Origin: Phocoena phocoena
Taxonomy: Eukaryota > Chordata > Mammalia > Artiodactyla > Phocoenidae
Direction of reading: 5' to 3'
Length of the DNA stretch: 64,000 bases
Assembly (NCBI RefSeq): GCF_963924675.1
Contig: NC_089234.1
Location: 62,407,588-62,471,587, forward strand
Position 1 is the first letter of the stretch; each line of letters starts with the position of its first letter. The notes below the pieces were generated by a model that searched no databases, had not been told where the DNA came from, and was given only the letters and a program-made list of their open reading frames with translations. Both the position numbers and the translations under genes were made by a program. Positions 13,171 through 25,512 of the stretch are shown here, piece after piece.

Positions 13171-15810
13171 GCTGCAGGGTCGCGCCAGAAACCCCAGCAG
13201 AGAGCTGGGGAGACAGGCGGGGTGAGCCTGCGCTCTGCGGGCCGAGCGCTGGCCCTTAGAGAGCGCAGGTGTCCCACGCTCTCCCGTGGTCACCCTCTGA
13301 TCACCCCCTCAAGCCAGACCCCCGGGAAGGGTTCGGCCTGCGACCCTCTGTCCGGAGGCCGCTCCGTCTTCACCCTCCTCCAGGGAAAGGCGCTTTCCCC
13401 AAGGCTCAGGCTGCCTGGCTTCACTTCTTGGCGACTAACCATGGACTCTGGCCCTTGAGGAGGCAGAGAGAGGGGGTGTTGGAGGAAGAGCCCTGCTGGT
13501 GATGGGCATGTAGGGGTGCCTCCCCGAGCCGGGGGTCCCACTGACCTGGTGACCTTGGCAGGTACCCTCCCAGTTTGGACCTCTCTGTCCCCTTCCACCA
13601 CTATCCTGTTTGCCCTCCCCTGATTTGAGAAGCTGGCGTGGCCCAGGATCCTGCCCACTGGAAGATTCTATGAGGATGTGGCAAGGGAGGGGCCCGCTTG
13701 TCTGCAGCGGTCAGCTCCTCCTTCTCTGCTATTAATTCCTTCCTGGACCCCCTAGGCCTCGCTTCATTCTGGCCACGCTGGCAGCCTTGGCCTCCTCAGA
13801 CGCGCCCTCGCTAGCACTCAGCGCAGTCCTTGCACTGCTGGGCACCCCGTTAACTCCTGGAGGGCCAGCTGTGTCTTCCGGTCGTTAGGGGCCCCAGCTG
13901 CCTTCAGTGCCTGCACGTGGTAGGTGCTTCATAAAGTAGATCGATAACTCATTAGGTCAGGGGCATTTATGAGCCCAGGCCAGGGCCCTGGCAGGGAGAC
14001 CTGAGCTAGGTCCCTCAGGAGCCCAGTGAATGAGAAAGTCCTTCTCCGCTAAGAGTTCATTGTCTAATATGGGAGATCGACTTTCCTAGTCGAATAGAAG
14101 GTGGAGGAAGAAAAGCAGAGTTCCTGATCGTTCCAGGGAGGGAGACTCATCTAGCTGAGGAACCCAGAGAGGTACTCCCAGGGCCATGGAGTCTGAGCTG
14201 GGCCTTAGGAGGAGGTAGACCTTTGACAGGTGAGAAAGCATGGCATTCCAGGCCCAGGGCCCTGCACGGGCCAGGTGTGGAGGCGGAAGCTGAGGGTGCA
14301 CGCAGGGGCCAGCGAGTAGACCTGGAAAGGGAGGCCCTGCTGGGGAGGCCCCCGTGGTGCAAGGCTTCTGTCCCTGGCTCAGCTCTGCCCCCTCCTCAGA
14401 GGCAGGGCTGGTCTAGGAACTGGAGTGTCACTGCATGTGGAATTCTGCCTTGGCCGAAAATCCAGCTCCCTTCCCTGCGCCCTCCTCCCCGTCCTCCTTG
14501 GAGAAATGCGCTGCTGTTCCTCCCTGGCCTCCCCCCTTCCTTCTCTGCCCTCCGTCTCCGTGTGGATTTCCTCCTCTTTCCTGGGTCACTCATCAGTGGC
14601 CTGCCCTCTTTTTGGTGGTGTGGATGGAGTCTTAGGTGCTTGACATCTCGAGTTGCCTGAGAGTGTGTCCAGGTGCCCGGTAGGGGGCGAGGCCAGGCTG
14701 CGGGTGTGTGTGGGGGGGGCCCGGGAGGGGAGCAGGGAGCCTGGTGTGAGGAAGGCAGCAGTGTCCCTGTACGTTCGTGGGGCTTTGGGGCTCCAGCCGC
14801 ATGCCGGGTGGTTAAAGCTGCACTGCTGACTCTCTGACGAATGCAGCAGCGTGGACACCTCTGTGAGAGACCCCATCTCTGCAGCCACGGCTGCCCCAGG
14901 GAAGCTGCTCCGCTCACCCACGCCCCAGGGCAAGTCCAGGAGTCTTGTCACTCAGGATTACGAAGCACACGCATGCAGCACACAGATTTGCAAGGCCAGC
15001 TCCATGCACGATACTGTCACAGCCAAAAATGACTCTAGGTGGAGGGGCATGGAATGCTCCGGCATCCGAGTCCTCCCAGGAGCCGAATGGTCAGTGGAAT
15101 CGGGGTTTCAGGATGTCAGAGGTCACCTGTCACTGGCACCTGGGGAAACTGAGACTTGGAGTGCGTTGCCCCAGGCCAGATAGTTAGCCAGATAGAGAGG
15201 GCTGGGAGCTGAGGCTCCCGACTCCTAGCCAGTGCCCTCCCGCTTCACGGGCTGACCCTGACCCTCCCCATGTCTGTGGTATTCCATTCTGCCAGGTGAA
15301 GCGAGCCCCGGGAAGGGAGGCCAGGCAGGAAGGAAGCACTGGGGGAGGCTGCGATGGGGCAGTGGGGTGTGTGGAAGGGCCGTCACCTCCTGAGCGAGGT
15401 GGGGCTTCCTGTGGCCTCATGACTGCGCAGGCACAAGTGGCTGACCTTGATGAGAGTCCTTATTTGGGCCTAGAGGACTCTGTTACACTGTCACCCACGA
15501 GGGCACTGGCTCAGTCTTTTGTCCAGCTGAGTGTTTGCAAGTTTCCAAGCAGACAGTGCCAGCTACAAGGTGCGCTTGGTGCCACCGCATGGGGAGGGGA
15601 GCGAACCGAACCAGAGAAGGTGGTTCTCCAGACCAGCTGCCTGCAGGTCCCAGAGAACATTCACCAACAGGGCCGTGATTTGCCCCCCGGGCAGGGCTTG
15701 GTGCCTCACTCCTGGAGCGAGCAGCTCTCAACAAGGGGGGGCTGCAAGTCCCCAGAACCAGAGTGAGCATTTTAACCTCCCCGAGCCCTCTCTGCCATCA
15801 GCGCCTTGTG

Positions 15811-15827
15811 CGGCGCCCCCTGGTCCA
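15811..15827 (-). promoter_or_regulatory. CTCF-like motif, reverse orientation
   Basis: The minus strand reads GGACCAGGGGGCGCCGC, a very good core match and opposite in orientation to the motifs at 13154, 18821 and 59416. Binding is not shown. Confidence 0.45.
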
Positions 15828-17584
15828 TCCCTCCTCCTGCAAGGCACCCGCCTGCCTCCCCGCACCGTCCCTCTAGCACCTGCCTCTTCCTGTTCTCCTG
15901 TCTGCCAGCATGAGTGCCGAGCCCCCCCTGCTTCCTGACCATTTGCCTCCCTGCTTCTAACCCATCTGACATGGAGTTGAGTTGGGTTAAGGTCCAAGTA
16001 GTGAGGCCTGGGGCTCCCTGACGTCAGGAGTCTGGGGTTTGGGGGTGTGCCGCTCGCAGTTCTGTGACGGGGAGGATGTCCGGGTTGAGGATACATGAGG
16101 CACCAAACCCCGGGGGGAGACAATGTGTGTACACAGGGTCCAGCCTCAGTGAACTGCCCCCCAGGGGAGGGCAGTCTGGATGCTGAAACCAGGCTGATTG
16201 GTTTTTTTCTCTGCCCACCAGGCCCCTGGGGGTGAAATGTGTGAGGTTCTTCCCCGCCTATCCCGGGCTCGCCTGCCACTGCCTGATTTATTTTTCCTTG
16301 AATCTGACGTTTAAACTTTTCTTTACACATGTTTCTATTTTATTATCTGTATTCTTGCAAGTGACTTTGAACCCTTTGTGGTATTTATTAGCTGAGGTGT
16401 AATAAATAAATGAATAATAACACCAGGATGGAAACAGAGTAAGGTTTTGGTTTGCTCAAGAGTTATTCAGGGTCTTCAGCTGACACAGAATCTGTTTCTG
16501 GATCTTTCCAGTTTATGTTTGACTCTATTTTGAGATCATCAATGGGCTCTGATTGCTCCAGTGAGACCCTGAAAGGGAATGAGGTAGTGGTTCTAGGAAA
16601 ACCAGGTTACACTCTGATTCCTCAGGACCTCAGATGAGGGAGTGGAGGTGAGGAGGGTGGCACTGCAGGAGGCGTAAGTCAGTGGAGCCAGGGCAAGAGC
16701 ACGTCTCCAGGAGCAGAGGCTGGGCAGAGCTGTGCTACGACTTTCAGGGGCTCTGGGCACCTTTGCCTGTGTAGACTCCTTCCTCCAGAAAAATACAAAA
16801 AAATTATATTTTATGACTGCTCTGGTAGAACCTAGCTGGATTCATGATTATATATTCATTTTTTTTCTTTTGAGTTTAAAAGAAATGAAAATTAAAATAC
16901 TGTCTGAACCCCTGAAAGGGCCAGGCTTGCCCTCACTGTGCCTGGTGGAGCTTCTGGGGAGCAGGCTCGGGACGAGGAACATCCCTGGGCTCAGGGTTAT
17001 CGTGGGAGTGCGGCATCCTGGAATGCTCCCTCTGTAGGAAGAGAAATGCGTACCAGCTGGTGGCTGGGGCCTGGGTCCCTCATGCTTCTGCCACCAGTGG
17101 AGGGGAGAGATGACCACAGACAGTAGCTCTCATTCAACCGCTTCACTTTTCAAACAAGGAAGCCAAGACTCAGGGGAGAAAGGTGTCTGGTTTCCAAAAT
17201 ATCTGAGTGGATATTTGGTAAGCACGCTGGTAAGGTCCCTGGGGTCTGGGCCGCATGTGGTGGTCCCATGAAGATAAAGAGTCTGTGAGTGCGACCTCAC
17301 AATGTGGCAGGGGTCCCACGAATGTGAAGCTCATTAACTTAGAGTTCCTGTTAGTTACCATGCGTGGACAGGGTCTCCGTTTCAGCGTGACTTTGTACTG
17401 TCTACGATGAAAGGATATACATATAAAGACACATTAAAGTGCAAACAAAATGGGGGGGGGTGTTGAAAGTACCCAAGTACTTCGTTATTTTCAAGCTCTC
17501 TAGAAGCACCGATTATGTTGTAACACGTAACAGTAAACCTGTGTGCTGCCCCATAGGTAATACTTACCTAGTCTTTAAAATAGG

Positions 17585-17595
17585 TTTATTTTATT
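17585..17595 (-). promoter_or_regulatory. Tandem polyadenylation signals
   Basis: The minus strand reads AATAAAATAAA here, two AATAAA hexamers sharing one base. They lie 1.0 kb downstream of the COL13A1 stop codon, a reasonable 3'UTR length. This is the best candidate for the gene's main 3' end. Confidence 0.7.
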
Positions 17596-18309
17596 TATAA
17601 GCAGCAAGACCTTTATAAGCGCTATACTAAGAACAGTACAGAAAACCGTAAAACTCTGCTTCTTAAAAAATAAAAACAGCTTCAGAGTGCCAATATCTTG
17701 CCAGGATTCCTGTTTTCTGAGCGTTCTTTGTTGGAGCGGAATGGCTGTGAGGCAAACTTTTCAACTGCTAGCTGTGAGTAGACCTTGCAAATCTATAGCA
17801 AATGAACGGCCATCGTCAGCAATAGCTGCTACTAGTGATTGCAGCCCCCAAAGAAAGAGAAACACATCAAAAAGCCACCAAAAAACAAAAGCAGTAGCAA
17901 GTAGCCCTTTGTAACCTTGGGGGCTTCGAGGGTTTCAGCACAACTCAACTTTACACACTCGTGTGGCACCGTAATGGACTTGGGGTACTTTATAGTAGAC
18001 GTTGCTTAATATAGTCCCAGCCCTCCCTCTGTTGGACTTAATGGTTCAAACCATTAAACTTCTGAGGACCCTCCGCTTCTGGGACTTCCTGATTTCACAA
18101 GAAAAGAATGTATTTAATTTAGTGATGAATCAGGATCAAGAATTGCCATGTTTAATTTTTTTAATAGTGAAAATCCATAAGAGGTTAAAATATTCTGAGA
18201 CACACCTAGCTTAGCAAACACCATGGAACTCCACGTATCTCTGAAGTCACACATAAACTAGCCAGCACCTGAGTGCTGGTTGGCCCCCTTTGGCACTGGA
18301 ACACAATAA

Positions 18310-18315
18310 TTTATT
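18310..18315 (-). promoter_or_regulatory. Possible proximal polyadenylation signal
   Basis: A single minus-strand AATAAA lies 276 nt after the stop codon. Its use would give a short 3'UTR isoform. It is only a hexamer match, so confidence is modest. Confidence 0.35.
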
Positions 18316-18593
18316 AAGCTTCAATACTTAATAAGTGTGCACAAATATCATGCAAACGTACAGCCGTACTCACTAACGAAAAGTGTATTAGAGTCTTAGA
18401 CGTATACAAAACATCTTGTAAACAAAAGGGAAGAGGTGGATATTTTCTGTACAAAATATGCAGGCTTTCCTTTTTTTTTAATAATCTGTAAGATGCATCA
18501 TACTTTGGGCATTTTCAAAAAGTGGAAACTGTATAAAAATAAATATTCTATTTACAAACACACACACAGGCCAATCCCAGGTTAGAGGCATCA

Positions 18594-20243
18594 CTGCAAA
18601 ACAAAAACAAACACAAAACAACATGGAGTTAGTGTCAGTTGGTCTGTGAGTGTTTATTTCCCTTGTGGGAAACGAGGTGGGTCTTGTCCTGGGTTGGATG
18701 GGAGCTTTGGGTAGGGGAACTGGGGGAGCCAGGAACCCGCTTCGTTCCAAGACCCTGGTGCTGGCTCTCAGCATCCTGAGGGTGGGAAACCACTTTCTCT
18801 TTCCAGTCATTCCCCGTCCTGGCCACTAGAGGGCACTTTCTCCCTATGCTGCCTTTGGAGGCCTGGCTGTTGAATTAACTAACTGCGTCTTCCCAAAATG
18901 AATTAATGGTGTGAACCAACAGACACCAGGCTCTCTAGTTGCTTCTCCCAGACATTGCAGCTCTCGAGAGTAGGCTGTTCTTCCCCTGCTAAGCCCAGCC
19001 ATTTCTATCTCCTAACCATCCACAGCAACCTTGAAGAAGAAAATCTTTTTTCTTAGGGGACGCACCCCTTTCCTTCTTCTTGGAGCTAACTAGGTCTACA
19101 GGAACTCACCGAGAGGGCGAGGCACAGCGAGAGAGACAGATTCTTGGGGAGGCATCTCCCTTGAGGGCTGAGCTTTCCCTTTCTCTGGTTAGGGGTGCTT
19201 TAGGTACCTGGGTGGTTTCGTTGCTTTTACTGAATCCCGTGAACTAATGAGATTGTGGGCACTTAGCCGGAGGATTGTATTCATCTCATTGTGAGTGTGA
19301 CTCTGCCGTCACTGGGCAGGACTGGATCAGCTAAGCGCAAACTCTCAGGCAGGTAGTGGACTCCAGCCCTTTAATGAGGATGAACCCACACCTTGAGACC
19401 TCAGCGATAAAGGGCTGGCATGAAGTCTCTGAGCGGGAGGCAAGGTGGAGGGAGGCCGTGGGTGGGACTGCATGGCAGCTGCTACCTTTGCCAGGACCAA
19501 GCTGGGCTTCTGGATTAGCAAACCAGTGGCCCTGGTCATGCCGGGGAGCCTTGCACTTTGGAGGCCCTGGATGAGTGGGGTGATTGCATGTAAGGGCACA
19601 GCCCAGTGCTGTCAGATGGCTTTAATGATGGCAAATGCAGGGGCAAGTGTGAACAAATGAAACCTCATTGTTGGTAGGAATTCTGGGAACCCAAGAGAGG
19701 TTGGGCTGCAGGTCTCATGTGCAGAAGCATGGAGCTCTGACAGCTTGAGTTCAAGGGGCAAGGTAGAGTGGTGAGCTGGCCGATCTCTAGGAGGAGGTGT
19801 AGAATCTATGTGACTTCATAGTTTAAACAACTTAGACTTCCTATATCTGGATAATGGCTTAAATGGCCTCCTACGAGCACTATGGGACTAGCTAATGATA
19901 ACTGATTTTAAAACATGGTTTAGAACTCCTTGCCGGAGAAGTATTGTATAATTTAACCACACAAAGCATAAAGATGTCATCTGTCTGACTACATGGAACT
20001 TCCATACACTTGGGTTTGCGGATGCCTTAAAAATCATTTTTAAGTGTTCTCAATTTTGTGCAGTGAGTGGGAGGGTGTTTAATGGGCACCCTGCCTGTGG
20101 GATCATTCCTTTTTTGACCCATGTCTTGCTACCTCATCTGCAGAAAGGCCCAGAATGGAAATAGTGCATGCTTTATTCCACCATAGAGAAAGGAGCCCAA
20201 GGACACCTCTGCTCCAAGGCACTAGAACCCTGGGAAACCTTAC
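18594..20243 (-). other. COL13A1: Last intron of COL13A1
   Basis: It lies between the GCWNK exon and the stop exon. It contains a CTCF-like motif (18821-18835, CCACTAGAGGGCAC on plus). No other repeat or exon is recognised. Confidence 0.7.
18821..18835 (+). promoter_or_regulatory. CTCF-like motif
   Basis: The plus strand reads GGCCACTAGAGGGCAC, with CCACTAGAGGGCAC matching the CTCF core. It lies 230 nt upstream of the stop exon in the last intron. Confidence 0.4.
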
Positions 20244-20282
20244 CTTATTCCAGCAGCCCTGGACTGGCAAGCCATCTTCACC
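20244..20282 (-). CDS. COL13A1: COL13A1 exon, C-terminal NC4 tail (13 codons)
   Basis: It encodes GEDGLPVQGCWNK, the C-terminus I recall for type XIII collagen, with the second NC4 cysteine in GCW. The acceptor ends CACTGCAG and the donor is GTAAGG. The last codon AAG sits exactly at the exon end, so the stop codon comes from the next exon. Confidence 0.95.
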
Positions 20283-23191
20283 CTGCAGTGAGGAAGGAAG
20301 GCAGACGGCTCAGACTCTGCGGGATGGCCCACCAAGCAGCAGGACAGGGGGAACAAGGGCCACAAACATCGCGGCGGCTGATCAGGGTGCGGCCCCCCGA
20401 TATAGTCTGTCTCTCTACCCCAGGGCTGAGCCGAAAGGAGGCAGGAAGCTAGCCCGCCCGTCTGCCCACTGGCCAGGCTCACATGTAGTTATAGTGCAAG
20501 GCCAAGACGCTAGCCTGTGGGCTCAGCAAGCAGGGGTCACCTGAATGCTGTGGAGAGGACAGACCAGAGGCCTGCTGGTCTCCCCTCGGGCTGTACTGAG
20601 TGCGGGGTGCCCGTGGGCGTCACTCAGCGCTTGGGGGCCTCAGTTTCCTCCTCCGTAAAACCTGGGGCAGGTGCGGCTCTATGAAACGACCGCCCCCACT
20701 TCTCCCATTCTGTGATTTTTTTCTCTCTTCCTTAGCAGCTGGGGGAGGACATCTAGGCAATTCCCATCTGGTGGTCAGTAAGGAGGAGGAGGAGTGATTT
20801 CACAGGCATTGCAATGTGGGCCTGAGGTGCCTTCAGCAAGGAGGCAGGACTCCTGGCACAGCCATTGCTGGGGACTTGGGGGGAAGAGGCCGTGGTGGAA
20901 TGGGAATCCACCGGGTGCCGCTTGTCCCCTTTGCCGGTGCACCTCCGGAGCACCTGCAGCCTCAGGACGTCCCGAGTCTCCTCGGGCCCTGCTATCCTGG
21001 CTGCTCTGGCACTCCCTGCGGGAACCTAGAAACCACTTAGAGGCAGGTGGGGAGGGTGAGGTTGAACCAGGGCAAAGATCTGGTTCTCAGTCCGGGTCTA
21101 TTAGAATTGCAGCCCAGATTCTAGAACTCCAGGCTCCAGGGCAGAGAAAGAGACGCACACGAGGTTTCAGGGGACCGCAGCAAGTGGTCAGCCCCCGCGA
21201 ACCCGGAAGGGGAGCACCCTGTGCCCTGGACCTACTCATCCACCCATGACAGGTGCCAAAACCACTCACCTGGCATCCAGCAGACAGCTGGCCCTGCACG
21301 GGGGCCGCAGAAGTCTAGTTACTTTGTACTAAAATTCCCGATCAACAGCCCCCCAGCCCCGCCCCACTTCCACAGTAACACAGCGCAGGAGACGGCGAAC
21401 AGCAACAATGAGAAACAAGAAAGGCAAGGCATGTACACTTCCACAGCAAAAGTAACACACAAATGTTATTGGAGAAAATGCCAGTTTGCATTAAAGGTCA
21501 AATCAAGATAACTTTCATTGTCCCTTCTGGGTCGGGGAGGGTCTGCAGGATGAGGTGGTGCATCCCAGGGTTCCATGAAGACCTCTGTCCCTTTCCCCAG
21601 CCCGCCACAATGCGACACTTCACACGGTCTCTGGAAGGGAGAAGAGCCTCCGTGGACCACAGGGGCATTCCCCTTGGCACGTGGATGGTGGCAGGGGGAA
21701 CAGAGGAGGGCTGGGCAGGCAGAGGGGAGTGACAGTGTGTGGGTGAGAAGCAGGGAGGCCAGGGCTGCAGTTGACAGAACTCAAGTGTTCAGATCGTGGG
21801 AAGGGTCATGGCAGAGGGGACGCCTGGCTGCTTGGTTAACGGAGGTGCCGCGGAGGGCGCGGGAGATTCCACGGCTGAGAAAGGCGCCTGTGCGGTGCGC
21901 GCTGCATGCTGGGGGGTTCAAGGTGGGGGTGGGAAGGTGGGGAGCGCGGTGGGATCGGGAGGCTTGCGACGCTGCTTGCTCTGCCGTCCTTCGTGTTGCC
22001 TGTGTGGTCCTAAAAAGTCCCTTCAAGGGGCTCTATGGTCACCTGTCAGGGTCGCACAAAGATAATTCCTGTGTTACCCTGGGGTGGGGATGTGAGGCTG
22101 GGAATGCTCATCTGACAATTACTGGTATGAAACTAGATCCATGAGCTCCAAACCTCCTCCAGAAATTTAGGAGAGCAGGAAGTTTTTGAGCCAATTGCCT
22201 TGGAGTGACGTGCCATCTTCTGCTTCCCCGGCAGTATGTTCAAAGGATTGCTGTAGAAGCCTCAGGTGTCCCTGCTTGGAGAGGGACTGGGCCCAGCGGG
22301 ACCAGAAATGCCACCACTTAGGTGGGACATGCTTGGGAGCGGGTCCTAAATGTCGCCCCTCCCTCCCTATCTCTCCCTTCCCTTCCTTAACTACATTCTT
22401 AACCTTTCCAGGTTCTTTCAGACTTTTTGGTTGTGAACCACCTAAAGATGAAAAAAAAAGGGAGGGTCTTTTGAAACCAAGGGAGGGTCTTGTAGTGTCT
22501 TCTGAGATTTAAGCATAAAGGATGAACCCTACAGGATCTAGAATCCTGAATTTGGACCGTCCCCTGGTTCTGGGGGTGTCACCGGGGCAGTGATCCCAGA
22601 TCTATGCCGGAAGAACAGTCAGCGTACACCCTCCTCTACTTTGGTTCTAGAACTCCTCATTCTTCCCCGTGTTCATAAGGTGCCCATCTTTCCTCTGCTA
22701 AATCGTGCGATGCTGGAGTGGAGCGGGACATGGGGCCAACTGAGGCATCTCACTGAAATGTTTTGCCAACGCTTTTCCAACTAACTGCAGTGTGTGAAGG
22801 AAGAGAAGTCACAATCCTAATAACTTGTCCTGAGAATCTACTTCCCTGGCTTTCTTTCTGGTGGCAGGTTTGTCTAGAAGCAGTTCTGAAAGGAGGGTCT
22901 GATGCAGCTAAGGTTGGCATCGGGTGGGGAGGGCCGCTCACATTAAGGTGATGGGCTTTTGAAGCAGCTGCAGGAGGAAGCCAAGAAAGCATCCTGGCAG
23001 ACTCTGCATGCAAGAGGGGAACGTGGCGGGAGCCCCCTGAGGACCAGCTAAGGCAGGGTGACCCTTGGTGTCTACTGAGTGAAGAGTGACAAGCAGGAGT
23101 GTGCAGGGCAGCGGGAGAGGCGCACGGGCACAAGCCGCACACGTGGGGAAGCCCACACTGGCCATGCAGGAAAGGGAGGGTGATGCCATAC
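20283..23191 (-). other. COL13A1: COL13A1 intron before the NC4 exon
   Basis: It is GC-rich with many chance open frames and contains the candidate 24-nt cassette at 21270-21293. No repeat family is recognised by eye. Confidence 0.6.
21270..21293 (-). other. COL13A1: Candidate 24-nt cassette exon (GQLSAGCQ)
   Basis: Between copy B of the DAPCPL exon and the NC4 exon, the minus strand reads CCCCCGTGCAG, then 24 nt, then GTGAGT. The enclosed codons are GGC CAG CTG TCT GCT GGA TGC CAG, phase 0 like every neighbour and starting with Gly. It would add GQLSAGCQ, including a cysteine, to NC4. Chance is quite possible for so short an interval, and the branch and pyrimidine context is only fair. Confidence 0.3.
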
Positions 23192-23269
23192 CAGTGGGCA
23201 CGGGGCATCCAGTCCGTCCAGCCCTGGTAACCCCGGCTCCCCTTTCTCTCCTTTAAAACCTCGGTGTCC
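23192..23269 (-). CDS. COL13A1: COL13A1 alternative C-terminal exon (26 codons, DAPCPL copy B)
   Basis: The peptide starts GHRGFKGEKGEPGLPG and ends [10 protein letters not shown]. The acceptor is TTGTGAACAG and the donor GTATGG, nearly the same donor as copy A. Over the last eight codons it encodes the same peptide as copy A (GLDAPCPL) with five nucleotide differences, all synonymous, so both copies look protein-coding under selection. It could replace copy A or be added after it. Both options keep frame. I do not remember it in the canonical human isoform. Confidence 0.82.
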
Positions 23270-24120
23270 CTGTTCACAAAACCAACCACGATGATTATTT
23301 AGGTCAAGGCTGGCCAGCTCCGACTGTGGCGTGGACAGGCCCTGTCCTACCCTGGCCAGGATGCAGGACCCTCGAGGCATCTACAAATAGACCCCAGTTC
23401 CCAGTTGATTCCCGTCTTCCCAGTTCAGCTTTTGTGCTCTCTCTGGCTCCTGGGAGAGTTGAGCTTTGGAACGTGTACATCCAGCCCCCTCTCCATCTAG
23501 ACTCACTTGGAGTAAACACAGGTGAACTTCAACTTTCGCGCATGATAATTTCAGGACCTTCAAGTGAGTTGAGGGACACTTGAGAAGCCCGGCATATGTG
23601 CCACGAATCATTCGTCGTTGGCTGGTTTGGGAAGGAAGGCTTCGTGGGGGTCTGTCTACAGATTTTGGTCTGCAGCTTTACAGGTTTTAGCCGGATGGCT
23701 GGTGAGCATTGGGAGGCTGTGTAGGAAAGCCCCTTTCTGGCCTCGTTCTGCCCAGTTTGGGGCATAGATGGCCCTCAGGAGACACTAACCCCAGTGTCCT
23801 GCATCCTGACCAAGTGGGGATTCAGACAGCTTGAACTGCTGGCCACAGAGGTGGCCATGAAACAAAGAAGGCAAATGTGGGGTGGGTTTCACAATTGCTA
23901 CACTGGCTTCCAAAGCCAGCCTGGAGCTAAGAGCCCAGGCCTGCTCCCAAATCCCTTTCCTCGTGGTGTCTCCGTTTCCACGTATCAACTGTTCGGCATC
24001 TTCAAAGGAAAGGGCTTTAGCGGGAATTCCTTGCAGCTGTGGTTTTAGGGCGACACCAACAGCAGGCGGAATTTCATCAGTCACATGAGCAGGTCGGTTT
24101 TGGTGGCATCAGTGGAGTCA

Positions 24121-24363
<243 letters not shown>

Positions 24364-24745
24364 TTAACATTAGAGACAGAAAAAAAAAAATGAAAGCGGG
24401 AAAAATAGATTCTGTCAATTAGGATATTCTCCGCAGTAGGATTAGGGGTCAGTCCCTTAGCCCACCCCTCCAAGAACCTGAGAATCTGGCTAAGGCAGGT
24501 GCGGAGGGGGCGGGGAGCAATAGGGCTGAGAGCCAGAGGTGGGAGGAAGTGCAGATGGATGATACTGGTGGCCAGTTTTGTTAATTCTGAGCCCAGAGTG
24601 CATCTATAATGAACCTGGGGGACCCACTTCCTTCTCTTTGAGGGTTCATTTTTGAAAGGGTCTGGCCTGACAGCTTTTGTCCCAACTGGTTGTCGTCCCT
24701 TTGATATTCTATGAGGAGGCAAGGTGATTTTGTTTAGAGCCCCGG

Positions 24746-24880
24746 GGTGTGTGTGTGCGTGTGGCTGTGAATGCGGCGTGTAGGCGTGTGCACATACATG
24801 GTTGGGCATGTGTGTGCGTGAGCTTGCGCACGTGTACACAAGTGTGTGCATGTACTAGTGTGCTCGCACGTGTGCGTGTG
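24746..24880. repeat. Imperfect (TG)n tract
   Basis: About 135 bp of alternating GTGTGTG with GCGTG and ATGTG variants on the plus strand, so the COL13A1 pre-mRNA is CA-rich here. Confidence 0.9.
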
Positions 24881-25269
24881 TCCACGGCTCATAGGTGGCA
24901 CCTGGTTCTCGGCGGGGTCCTCCCGTTTTATGTGTGTCTCTGGTCCATCCTGGTCTGACGTCGTAGGCAGCTATTTGTATATGGGTATGTTGGTTCAAAA
25001 AATTCATCTGTTTCTGAAAAGCTTCAGTAAACATCGTCTTTCTAAACTGAACCCTATTTTGTATGTGTCAGGGTCACTCTCCATTTAAAATGGGGCTATG
25101 GGAAATTCTTGGTAATGAATTTGAGTTTGGATTTTTATATGTTGGGTTTCTCTATAAAGGGGCCAGGTGTGCCCCTGGAGAGTCTTCCTGGGAACTCTGC
25201 TCCTCTACAGAAGGCCGGTTGTCTAATGCTTGGGGGCTTCCACAGTGTCCCTTGGGGTGGGTGGCCAAG

Positions 25270-25400
25270 TGGTCAGAGCAAAGGCTTGGAGCCAGAATAG
25301 GATTTGCCTCTTATCAGCCACATGACTTTGGGAACTTACTTAACCTCTCTGAACCTCAGTTTCTTCATCTGTAAAATGGGGATAATAATACCTCCCTCAA
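25270..25400 (+). mobile_element. MIR SINE, 5' and central part
   Basis: It contains the MIR core text TTAACCTCTCTGAACCTCAG and CATCTGTAAAATGGGGATAA. It is split by the L1 fragment at 25411-25502 and resumes at 25513-25585, ending GTAGGTGCTCAGTAAATG. Confidence 0.9.
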
Positions 25401-25410
25401 AACTTTGTTG

Positions 25411-25502
25411 TGATATGTATAGCTGAGTCACTTTGTTATACAGCAGAAACTAACCCACCATTGTAAAGCAGTTATACTCCAATATAGGTGTTAAAAAAAA
25501 AA
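25411..25502 (+). mobile_element. 5'-truncated L1 3' end (cetartiodactyl type) nested in a MIR
   Basis: CTGAGTCACTTTGTTATACA is followed by GCAGAAACTAACCCACCATT and GTAAAGCAGTTATACTCCAA, ending in an A tail. AACTTTGTTG at 25401-25410 is repeated at 25503-25512 as the target-site duplication. Confidence 0.88.
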
Positions 25503-25512
25503 AACTTTGTTG

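Larger units (their letters stand above)
11553..17569. other. Intergenic, 3' flank of COL13A1
   Basis: It contains an antisense MIR-like piece at 12030-12190, L2-like remnants at 13760-13960 and 14040-14300, a GC-rich stretch at 13050-13420, and CTCF-like motifs at 13154-13170 and 15811-15827. Open frames up to 200 codons occur but lack family signatures. No gene is recognised. Confidence 0.55.
17570..18593 (-). other. COL13A1: COL13A1 last exon: stop codon plus 3'UTR
   Basis: The acceptor TTGTTTTTGCAG is followed immediately by TGA at 18593-18591, so this exon adds only the stop codon to the reading frame. The remaining 1.0 kb is AT-rich untranslated sequence. Two overlapping AATAAA signals on the minus strand (17595-17590 and 17590-17585) predict cleavage around 17560-17575. 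The 3' end is inferred from these signals, not from transcript data. Confidence 0.82.

Noticed and set aside
1..17569. Search for a neighbouring gene or retrogene
   Set aside because: Only short frames and repeat remnants are present. No exon series, intact retrocopy or tRNA gene was recognised.
19107..19135. GTGAGT donor-like site in the last intron
   Set aside because: No collagenous or NC4-like peptide precedes it, and there is no clear acceptor.
20172..20177. AATAAA just downstream of the GCWNK exon, suggesting an intronic poly(A) isoform
   Set aside because: The retained-intron frame stays open until about 20105, past the expected cleavage point, so the product would lack a stop codon.
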